60,000 nt of DNA. Origin: Tubiluchus corallicola (lineage: Eukaryota > Priapulida > Priapulimorpha > Priapulimorphida > Tubiluchidae). Made by a program: the position numbers and the translations under genes. A model generated the notes under the pieces. It saw only the letters and a program-made list of their open reading frames with translations, was not told where the DNA came from and did no database searches. The stretch is from NCBI GenBank assembly GCA_030141605.1, contig JAQGDQ010000131.1:374001-434000 (forward strand), written 5' to 3'. Positions 38,101-45,654 of the stretch are shown piece by piece (position 1 is the stretch's first letter; every line of letters begins with the position of its first letter).

Positions 38101-39719
38101 TTGTGCGGACTAAAGTATATACCTAAATTAAATACTATGCGAGCTAGAAACGTTTATGAATTTTATGAGGAAGACTAGACGCAGAAATTTCCGGGCTTAT
38201 AAATTGCGCTATAATTTAAATCATTACTGGCTTTTTGGAGCAGCATGTCGGCTTTGTTTGAGAATAAGTGTTTATTTTATAACCACGAAACACCAGATAT
38301 TGCTAGTGTACACATAAATATAAAAAAGTTAAAGGAAAGTTAAAGATGATTGTGTAAACATTAATTCACAATAAAGAATGTTCTAAAATATTGAAAACTA
38401 CAATAGCTTTTTTTAAATCAAAACTTAGGTTAAATAATAATTACCTCGGATACTCGAATTTCGTTAAACTTTCAAAGCTACGCGCGGCTCAGTGAATCTA
38501 CTAAAATTGGCAGCGGTACCTTTTTGTCACATTCGCATGGCCGACAAAGAGAAGGCGGTACCGTGATCATGATCATAAACTGCAGTGTTAGTTTCTGATG
38601 TCATACGATGTAAAGCCTATTTTTCGTGACATCATGCATTTAAACAGTACTGCAACACTTATGCAAAAGTGCTTAAAGAGCAAGGCAAGGCGCCTGCCAT
38701 TAAACAAACTGTGTGATAGTGTAAGCAATAGCTGTGTTCGGTTGCCGTTAATTAACTTTCCAAGCTAATTATTTAAATATAAGGAACAATTGTTAACTTT
38801 TATAGGCAAGAAAATTTACATTTTGGACAGTAAATTAAAACGAGATTGAGTCTAAACAATCGTCCGGTCTTCCTTTAATGCTACCTACATTACTTTTCTA
38901 CTTTAGATCAGTTACAATAGGGCAACTGATAATGCCATAAGTTTTTATACTTCAATCTACTACATGTTCATTTCCAATCTAGTATTACCTTCCAGCTAAT
39001 GAGATAACAAGTAGTAGTAAATACAGACAGTGACGTTATAAATAAATAGTGCCTACTTGGTAATGTGCCTTACTACGAAATAAAGCCATAAATTTCCTAA
39101 CCCTTTCCCATCAATCCTGACCCTGCATAATTCACTTGCAATGGTGCATTGCAAACAAGGCTTTGAAGTTCAATTCGCAAAATATTTAGCCAACCCTTTT
39201 CCGGTTTACAATATATGCATACTCCATGTAGTGTCAGAGATGGTTATTAACTCTTCTTCTTCTGATTTTTCGAAAAAGAGAGTAACATTGATCAGAGATT
39301 AGATCAAAGTTTGTAAAGATCAGAAATCAGATCAAAGTTTGTAAAAATAAGACATATTTAAAATACAAAAGTTAAAACCGAAAAACTTTTGGAAAAATTA
39401 ATGTACTACTAATGACAAGTTTTAGTAATAAAAGTACAGGTTACAGAAGTACAACTGATGCTTACTAGGCTAAAATAACTGATAAAATCCAAAATAAAAG
39501 AAGTTGATATCTACGTACGTAAGTTCAAACATCGACATTTGTGGTAACATAAAAAACATATAAGATACAAAATATTACATATTTAAAATAATATGTACAG
39601 GTAAATAAAGTAATGGTACTTTCACAGCTTACCTGTGATTGAGTATGACATAATGAACAGTAGTACATTCCATCTACAAGCTGAAAGTCATTTTCACCAC
39701 ATACATCACAAGACACCAT
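25114..39719 (-). CDS. TAF1B: TAF1B, RNA polymerase I-specific TBP-associated factor subunit B (16 coding exons)
   Basis: TAF1B is the TFIIB-like subunit of the Pol I selectivity factor (SL1/TIF-IB) and acts at rDNA promoters in the nucleolus. Coding exons in gene order: 39633-39719, 37822-37933, 36312-36406, 35553-35656, 33961-34006, 33242-33688, 32922-32993, 32341-32456, 31467-31572, 31346-31417, 30069-30207, 29436-29583, 28043-28177, 27816-27892, 27141-27253, 25114-26163. Every junction is GT-AG and the phases agree, giving 2919 nt (about 972 aa plus stop). Seen: an N-terminal zinc ribbon (C4-x2-C7, C21-x2-C24), a conserved core (YLSLLYLDLP, VPYIN, SLKLLFGLND) and a C-terminal block like that of vertebrate TAF1B. 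Human TAF1B is about 588 aa; the excess here lies in a Ser/Asp-rich exon (33242-33688) and a repeat-bearing last exon. An in-frame TAG lies just upstream of the chosen ATG at 39719 unless the TAG belongs to a splice acceptor at about 39737. Family assignment is firm; exon 10 is doubtful. Confidence 0.88.
25470..26013 (-). repeat. 231-bp (77-aa) in-frame tandem repeat inside TAF1B exon 16
   Basis: Unit 1 is about 26013-25783, unit 2 about 25782-25552, and a partial unit 3 about 25551-25470. Each starts with ISAEF/ISAQF/ISPQF, then a Ser/Asp/Thr/Glu acidic stretch (DTDEEV, DKETDEEV, DKETDGEV), a Lys-rich KQKK segment, a DSSxxDS segment and, in units 1-2, KHHRLQN. The DNA offset between units is exactly 231 bp at two landmarks (positions 25763 and 25994; 25518 and 25749), so the frame is kept. 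The acidic SD/ETDEE pattern resembles casein kinase 2 sites (inference). Confidence 0.9.
28551..29095. repeat. tandem duplicated intronic segment, one copy split by an insertion (TAF1B intron 12)
   Basis: Two diverged copies of a segment of roughly 140-150 bp lie head to tail. Shared landmarks are AATTTTTTTAAA, TGTAGTAACTTTTT, CAGCTGGGATAAT and GTGATCTACTCATAAT. The downstream copy (about 28950-29095) is continuous. The upstream copy is interrupted after GGGATAAT by about 254 bp of foreign sequence and resumes at ATAATTTTCATTG. Confidence 0.75.
28642..28895 (-). mobile_element. short LINE- or SINE-like insertion with (ATT)n tail and ATAAT target duplication
   Basis: The insertion is flanked by ATAAT at 28637-28641 and 28896-28900, and an empty copy of the site is present in the adjacent duplicate at about 29037. 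Read on the minus strand it ends ACATAAATGAAAG followed by an ATT trinucleotide tail, a typical 3' end of a non-LTR retroelement. It contains a hairpin, GGGCAG...CTGCCC (about 28726-28769). No coding sequence was seen, so it is a SINE or a 5'-truncated LINE. Confidence 0.65.
29436..29583 (-). CDS. TAF1B: TAF1B exon 12: conserved second cyclin-fold helix block
   Basis: The exon encodes LHGYVKYL...VDWEALTVAVIIISL followed by KLLFGLND. This matches the best conserved TAF1B/Rrn7 block (human AVAIIVVVLKLLF). It is the strongest piece of evidence for the gene's identity after the zinc ribbon. The exon enters in phase 1 (ttttttag|GTGAGC) and leaves in phase 2 (AG|GTAAGA). The following intron (28178-29435) contains a duplicated segment and a retroelement insertion. 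Confidence 0.85.
31346..31417 (-). CDS. TAF1B: TAF1B exon 10: optional 72-bp cassette exon?
   Basis: This is a 24-codon segment with a GT-AG boundary on each side, phase 0 at both ends. It is separated from exon 9 by an intron of only 49 bp (31418-31466). In the frame set by its neighbours it encodes a strongly hydrophobic Leu/Ile-rich peptide (FLLMLKPL...WLGICL), which is odd for this soluble factor. Another frame gives a more typical soluble sequence (FADAEAFKKVF...) but does not fit the splice phases. Joining exon 9 directly to exon 11 keeps the frame and aligns better in length with human TAF1B. I read it as an optional or mispredicted exon. Confidence 0.4.
33242..33688 (-). CDS. TAF1B: TAF1B exon 6: Ser/Asp/Glu-rich low-complexity linker
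   Basis: This single exon of 149 codons (residues about 149-297) is rich in Ser, Glu, Asp, Gln and Pro. It ends in a basic segment (KKEKRTKTPSK) that continues the Lys/Arg-rich end of exon 5 (KRQKKRKR). It occupies the position of the poorly conserved acidic/Ser-rich linker between the zinc ribbon and the cyclin-fold core of animal TAF1B. It starts at TTGCAG|CCT and I end it at AAAG|GTTAGC. A second in-frame donor (CAAG|GTAGTC near 33209) would add 11 codons. The basic patches could be nuclear or nucleolar targeting signals (inference). Confidence 0.75.
34630..35055. mobile_element. piggyBac-like MITE in TAF1B intron 4
   Basis: The element is 426 bp, bounded by TTAA at 34626-34629 and 35056-35059, the hallmark target duplication of piggyBac. 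Left end: CCCTTTCAGTCCCA. Right end on the other strand: CCTGTTGTATCCCG, imperfectly inverted (about 8 of 14 match). The interval carries two copies of a near-palindrome GTATCCC-AC-GGGATAC (about 34758 and 35034). There is no transposase, so it is non-autonomous. The poor terminal match keeps this tentative. Confidence 0.5.
39289..39350. repeat. short tandem duplication around ATCAGATCAAAGTTTGTAAA
   Basis: Two units of about 29 bp share AGATCAAAGTTTGTAAA. They lie between TAF1B exon 1 and exon 2. Confidence 0.7.
39633..39719 (-). CDS. TAF1B: TAF1B exon 1: N-terminal RRN7-type zinc ribbon
   Basis: This exon encodes the first 29 residues. Two CxxC pairs (C4/C7 and C21/C24) flank a DGMYYC turn, followed by H25, which is the signature of the Rrn7/TAF1B zinc ribbon related to TFIIB. 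The donor reads CAG|GTAAGC at 39631-39632 (phase 0). On the coding strand, a run of T ending in TAG lies 18 nt upstream of the ATG and could be an acceptor for an untranslated first exon. I could not place that exon or a core promoter. Confidence 0.85.
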
Positions 39720-39739
39720 GATTGAGCCTTGGGTCTAAA

Positions 39740-41885
39740 AAAATAACATTAAAAATAAATGTCAATGAATTATCAAAAATGCAGTTATAAAATTAAGCTT
39801 AATAAAATTGACATGAAGTTTACACAAGCAAGCTTGTCAAATTGCATGGAAACAACTAAATGATTATTCAAATATCAAAGTACAGTGCACTCCGCTCAAA
39901 AACTCCACCTTGGTGCGAAGCTAAATGGATTTATTAAGGGGGCTGGACTTCGGGCTATAAACCGAAGAAACCTATTAAATAGCATTTTCTGTGTTATTAC
40001 CATGGGCACCGCCAGAGGTTAAATAATTGGACGCACCAGCAGCTAGGGGGTCTGGGGCGACCAACGCACTTTCCTGAATTTAAGGACATTTTGGGGTGTC
40101 TCAAATGAGATCTAAATTCTGGTACATAGACTTCCACAAGCGTGAAAAATTCTGCCTTAATAAATATATATTTTACGTACATTAACCTAGTATTCTATGG
40201 TAGTAGTCATATATCTTAAAAGCAAGTTCGTAATGCACTACAATGCAGATGACCCAAAACTGATTTGAGACTTAAGTTTACAGCCCACCCACTGTTCATA
40301 CAAAATTTAATATGTTCGAGTGAGTGCTAATTTTTCCTATTGGACACAAGTTAAATGCAATTTTACTGCATTATGGACCATTTTGCGGTTGCTAGACGCT
40401 ATTTCCTCAGGCAAGTTCACCTTAAACTCGTGACTCCTAACTGTGACTCACTACTACTGTGAAAGGGGGTCCCAAGCCCCTTGGGCCCATTCCTAAATGC
40501 AGAAGCGCAGAAGTGCAGTCTAGACAATGGAAATCGATAAGAAAATCGACACTATGTAAGTGATATACATAAACATAACTTCACTATGCAGATCAGCTGA
40601 CTGTTCAGAGATTGCGCAAATAAACAAGGGGTTGACGTGTGTCTTGGATTACTGCTAAAAACTTTTTTTAGCCATAAAAAAATTTTCTTAAGAAATTCTG
40701 TGGACGCACGTGCGTCAATGCGTCCGTCTGCCGGCGGTTATTACAGTACATACTGTACTAGCACAGACGATAACAAATTATTATTACCAGTTGATTGCAG
40801 GCTTATTTTAAATACTTTTTGTTTTACATATATTTTGTCTATTATCTGAAATCAAAATTGACAGAAGTACGTTTAGAAATATATTACTGAATGTATATTC
40901 GAAAGAGCGACTAAAATCCAGCTCAATATGCAAAAGCAATAATGCGGCAACGCTGGCTATACGAAGATAAAACTATAATTATAATCTCCTTGAGAATTAT
41001 TACGTATGTATTTTGTAGTTAGATTACGTACAAAATTTTGTAACTGACTTTCATGCAAAGTGTACCAAACATATTACTATTACTGTCGGGCATGTGATCA
41101 TAGGAGTAAACCTTCAACTATTACGATAACTGTACTTTCAACAAGCCAGTGTGTATCCTACTAATAACAGTCATAGTCATCTAAAGCATTGTAATCTGCC
41201 ATGATTAATAAATAATTAACATTAATTTTATAACAATTGATGGGGTAGCTGCAAAGGTGAATTAAAGGTGAGTTAATAACAGTATCCAATATTACTATTA
41301 CTAATATTAGTATTACTATCAATGATAATGGGGCAGCCAAATTCTCAATTATTTTGATGAATAATATACTTATACTAGTCAATCTAGACCTTATAATAGC
41401 TAGTAACTAAGCAGCAGTATGTTAGTTTCTTTATAATATAAACACAACAGTATATAATACCTGTATATATTTTTATTTTGTACTTGCCAATAAAAATGTA
41501 ATGTTAATTTCATACATGAGCAATAAACTGAATTGAATTATCGTACATTCGTTTTACATTTAATATGCCGTTTCGTTTTACATTTACATTTAATTTACAA
41601 TTCCACCAGCGGCAGTGGAATTGGATGCCCAAAAACCTGAATCATGTGAAATAACACCAACTGTGAAAGATTTACAGTCTGCAGCAGCGCTTGCTTTCAA
41701 CTCTTTTCTTCATGACTAAACATACATGTATGTTTATCCACTTTTGCTAGCTACAAGCGAAAAAATATTTTTTTTTCTTCCTGTGGCTCTAGGTCATAAT
41801 CATAATATTAATTTTAAATACGTAAAGTTTAACTTATTATTTAAAGATAGTCGCGTGAGTCTCTTCTTTCCCATTATTGAACATT
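39740..41885. other. intergenic region upstream of TAF1B
   Basis: It should contain the TAF1B promoter, but no TATA or Inr context stands out. A sequence CAGTGCACTCCGCTCAA after TA at 39881 resembles a mariner/pogo terminal repeat with no partner found. The segment 39995-40110 (GGGGTCTGGGGCGACC) and the palindrome CCCAAGCCCCTTGGG at 40472-40486 look like pieces of old interspersed repeats. Confidence 0.4.
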
Positions 41886-42290
41886 ACCGTATTTTCCCGT
41901 GTATAAGAGACCCCTTCAATTTTTAGGCAAAAATTCTGGAAAAAAGTTTTTTGGTAATGAATAACTTTATTCATCATAGAAATCATTAAATTCCTCATCA
42001 CTCTCATCAAAAATATCAACTGCAATTCCAGCCAGTTCATCATCAGAGGAGTCACTCTGCTCAAAAATGGCATTGTCCTCTGTGCCGTCCATGGCATTGG
42101 AGATGCCACACTTCTTGAAAGATTTAATAATGACCTCTGGCTTTACACCATTCCATGCCTTGAGGACCCAGCTGCAGACTTCTCCAAGGGTTGGCTTTCT
42201 TATCTTGCCAGTTGGTGTCAGATTGGAGTCGGCATCTTGCATCCACTTCGTGATTAATATTAATAATTTTATCATTAGAATTTAGCCATG
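41886..42290 (-). pseudogene. pogo/Jerky-like DDE transposase 3' end with terminal repeat
   Basis: The frame 41967-42240 encodes SWVLKAWNGVKPEVIIKSF then KKCGISNAMDGTEDN and an acidic tail ending DEEFNDFYDE and stop. This is the characteristic C-terminus of pogo/Tigger/Jerky-type transposases. On the minus strand the stop is followed by about 80 nt and then GGGGTCTCTTATACACGGG and AAAATACGGTA, a known style of pogo-family terminal repeat ending at TA (about 41887). The 5' part is missing. A second copy of the terminal sequence in the same orientation lies at 42402-42422, so another decayed element abuts it. Confidence 0.7.
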
Positions 42291-42401
42291 GAGAAGATTT
42301 ATTGAAAGGAAACTATAATTATTCGAAATAAAACAGTTGTAGAGCACTTATTTCTTTAAAATCATTAGTGTCACAATTTATGCATCTGATTGAAAAGACT
42401 T

Positions 42402-42450
42402 ACTCCCGTGTATAAGAGACCCCAAAAAAAACACAAAAAAGGGTCTCAAC
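42402..42450. repeat. second copy of the pogo-type terminal repeat with short hairpin
   Basis: CCCGTGTATAAGAGACCCC here repeats the sequence at about 41898-41916 in direct, not inverted, orientation. It is followed by an A-rich spacer and GGGTCTC, so GAGACCC...GGGTCTC forms a hairpin. It is best read as the remnant end of a related element rather than the partner terminus of the one at 41886. Confidence 0.5.
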
Positions 42451-42585
42451 ACAAAATACTTTATTTTTCATAAACTAAGTAACACATTCGTATTAATAAT
42501 TCAATTTTCATTCGTTTTAAATGCAAAATCTGATAATTTTTAATTGCTTGGCACATGCGCATTTATTAATTAATTATATTAGTAA

Positions 42586-42763
42586 TAATTCTGAGAGGGT
42601 GGCTGACTCCATAACTTATACTTAGTTCTTTCGCCACCCTTTCACCTACTTTACTCAATAATCAATAATTACTTTTGGCATGTTGTACAGAATTATAAAT
42701 CATTTAGTTATGTATTTTGCTATTTTAAAAATGGTGATAAACTAATAAACTTACTTATTTACT
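42586..42763 (+). mobile_element. LINE 3' end, copy A (hairpin plus TTAC-type tail)
   Basis: This copy contains GGGTGGC...TTCGCCACCCTTTCACC (a stem-forming pair) and ends GGTGATAAACTAATAAAC followed by TTACTTATTTAC. The same landmarks occur in the same order at 58861-59045. No coding remains are visible. Confidence 0.6.
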
Positions 42764-42861
42764 ATGCGAACAAAAATAACATTTTATATGCAAAATTTAA
42801 AAAAAAACATCTACGCATTTACCAGGTCTTTAGCGCGGAATTTATTATGATTTTAATTGTA

Positions 42862-43528
42862 GGGCGCGGAGTACGCCACTAGCCGACATACGACACTACC
42901 GCTAAAACGCATGTGCTAAATTTGCGGAGAAGCAGTGTACTACATCGGTAGTCCAAGTAGGGCACTAGCGATTTCTGTCGAGTATTATGACATAATAAAA
43001 CATAAACCTAAATTTGCTGTAGAAAAAGAGTAACTTTATAATAATGATGGACAGCCCTTGACAATTTACAAATGTATTTTTTACAATAATCAATAACATT
43101 AAACTAAGTATCTAATGCTTTAAAGAAAAAAACTCTGTAGGGTACATAGCTCGCCAGCCCATTTACTTAGTAGAAAACAATTATTTGTCTAAGAGGTAGT
43201 GAAATGGAAGTGTCTGTGAAGCCTAAAAAGCGGGCTTATTTCACTTCAAAAAGAATACTATCTGAGCTAAGCCAAATTTAATATTGGCCGTCCCATTAGC
43301 TCAGAAAAAAGTTTTTTTTATTTTATCAGATATATAGTAAATTATTCAACCTGTACTGACGTTTTCAATCATTACTATTATTAAATAAACAAAGACATCG
43401 GACGCTGCCAATACGTCCGTGACCTATGTCTAGTGTCCTACTTGGGCAGCCCCCATGTACACGCGTCCTATTTGGGCTAGCCCATGTACGCCAATAGTCC
43501 TACTTTGGCTAGTGTCCTACTCCGCTCC
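42862..43528. mobile_element. fold-back DNA element with iterated subterminal motifs
   Basis: The left end GCGCGGAGTACGCCACTAGCC and the reverse complement of the right end, GAGCGGAGTAGGACACTAGCC, match at most positions. The right arm carries four spaced versions of a TCCTACTTGG/TAGTGTCCTA motif between 43431 and 43528 (spacing roughly 18-35 bp). One related copy is in the left arm (GTCCAAGTAGGGCACTAGCG, about 42952-42971). There is no transposase frame. Target duplication is unclear, so the superfamily is not assigned. Confidence 0.55.
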
Positions 43529-43899
43529 AAACGTTAATAACAACAGCTATTGGCAAGCTAGATGTGTAGTTTTGTGTACTACCCACCAGGCAAAAGCAAG
43601 TGAAAATTTTCTTCGCCCAGAGTGTAGTGCACTTGGAAGATACGGCCATTGCCAACGTCCATTACGGAGTAATAGAAAAATATGATACCACTAAGTAAGG
43701 GACCAGGCCAGCTTTAAATTTGGTCAGTTGGTACTGCTATGTCCCATAAACACAAATAAAGCATGATAGGCCATTTATATACTTTTATTACAAAAACATG
43801 ATAAATATAAAACTATAATAATTGCATTCCATTATTCATCCCATTAACAATTCCATGTGACGTACTGCCAACGCCAGGCATACTTATGATATTACCGCA

Positions 43900-44067
43900 T
43901 CATAAGTGCAATCCAAGCAGTGTACTTTTTGGGCTCAATGTCATTGTACCTTTTGAAACAGTCGCCTGCAGAGGGTGAACATTTCCCAAATTCAAAACTT
44001 GCCTGGAAGTACATTCAAAATCTGTTACTGTCACCAAAATTTTATATGCTACTAAAAGGTGCTCAAC
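43900..44067 (-). other. unassigned coding-like stretch (possible terminal exon)
   Basis: A 56-codon frame without ATG reads VAYKILVTVTDFECTSRQVL then NLGNVHPLQATVSKGTMTLS and PKSTLLGLHL before TGA. Composition is protein-like. An acceptor-like CACCTTTTAG lies at its start and an AATAAA (minus strand; 43784-43789) lies about 110 nt beyond the stop. The same frame stays open again after the TGA for 25 codons. I do not recognise the family and see no upstream exons between here and 45.5 kb. It could be a terminal exon, a processed fragment or chance. Confidence 0.3.
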
Positions 44068-45540
44068 CTAACTGTCAAGACAAGTAATATTACGGCACTG
44101 TCTGCATGCTCGTACTCTATACTTAATAATAGCAGATCGGAGTTGGAATGGCGTAGCCTATTTTTAATCAAAATGTGAAGTTTTTATAACAAATTCTTAT
44201 ACTTTGTTTATACTACGTATTTTTTGTTTTAATTGATTTCCAATTTCCAGATCATTCTCCAAATAATAATTTCTACGTCGTTAGATCTTTATTGCTTTAG
44301 TATGTAACTGTCAATTATTAAAATGTGTAAATGCTAGCTTACAATTGTTTTAAACGCAAGTTTTTACATTGTAATCATTTTAAATCCGTTTTATATAATT
44401 ACTGTATTTGCTTTAAGGTGCGTTTTATATGTATGTATCCTGCTTCAATTTTGTACTTGTAACGTAATTTTGATATGGCTGCATGTCCTTGATTGTATGT
44501 AAACTTGTTTTAATTATTTTATGAATAAACAGCATGAATAAAAGTGACAATTCATTAGCTGTTCAATTCCAACATTACAAGTGTGGTCTTATTACTTTAC
44601 TATGTCTGATCTTACTATGATCTTTTGATTGGAGCTGATAAATAATGCATTATTTTATCCACTACAGGATTTTCAACATGTCTTAATCATTTCGTATTTA
44701 ACTCCAAATGTTTGTAAGCTTATAATTGTATGTACGGATTTGAAATAACTGAGCCACAGCATTTGAAATAAATAAACTCAACTCGAACTTTCATTAAAGT
44801 TTATAGCAAAACATGGTTTTTTTGTACCCTAGTTTAGAGGAAGGATTATAATGCATCTGAGCACGTTGAAGACACCACTGTAGCAGTGCCAGCTCCTGTA
44901 TCACCAAAGATTATTTCTGACAATTAGCAGTTAGCAGTGTTCCTGTCCTGCCACAACTATCAATAATAGTCAGGTGTTTGTTAAGTGTTGTATAACAGAA
45001 GCTATGGTATGCTATTGTACAGAATGCATAATACATAATGGAGATATAATGTATTTATAATTCTATGTATTATACGATCAGTATTTAAAACCGCAGCAGC
45101 TAAAACAACAATAACAACAACAGCATCATCAGCAATAAATCATTAATTTTAATTGGCCCTGTTTTGATTAATGCATGTAAGTGGTTATAGACTCGTTCAT
45201 GGGCAATACTAAAACAAAAAATGGACAAAGGGTATAAACTTTTTGATAATTTCAAGAATGCATGGTGATGAATTCGTGCATATACATGAATTAGCATTTA
45301 CATGAAAATTTACGTTTAATTGCAAGTGATTTTGCAGATAAGAGCATGCCTGTAGACTCCAAAATATGGGTATTAGTGGGGCCCAATTAAAATCTCACAT
45401 GACATAACCGCAGTAATATTACAGTAAGTGCCATTAATTCCTATTTTTTTCAATCAACTCAGAAGTATGTATTTGCTATTCATCAAAGTGGGGAAGGAAG
45501 CAATAAAAATATATAAGGAATAATATCTTTTGCAGAATAA
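44068..45540. other. intergenic region downstream of the CoA-transferase gene
   Basis: AT-rich sequence without recognised exons. Motifs ATGAATAAACAGCATGAATA (44520) and AAATAAATAAACTCAACTC (44765) resemble LINE or mRNA 3' ends on the plus strand. A CAACAA/CATCAT trinucleotide tract lies at 45103-45130. Confidence 0.4.
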
Positions 45541-45541
45541 A

Positions 45542-45547
45542 TTTAAT
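45542..45547 (-). terminator. candidate variant poly(A) signal of the CoA-transferase gene
   Basis: ATTAAA on the minus strand about 110 nt after the TAG stop. It lies in an AT-rich stretch where the hexamer could arise by chance, and it is the best candidate I see close to the stop. Confidence 0.3.
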
Positions 45548-45654
45548 AAATTATTTTATCCTGTATGGAATGTCGGTATAAATAATTTATGTTCACAAAA
45601 TAAATATCCATTTTTTCCACAGTTTGTTTTGAAGAGCTTGTGGTAGCAAACCGT

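Noticed and set aside
38555-38582. GATCATGATCAT palindrome in TAF1B intron 1 as a regulatory site
   Set aside because: A short palindrome without further context; chance is likely.
39881-39905. single mariner/pogo-like terminus (CAGTGCACTCCGCTCAA)
   Set aside because: No inverted partner found within the window, so not called as an element.
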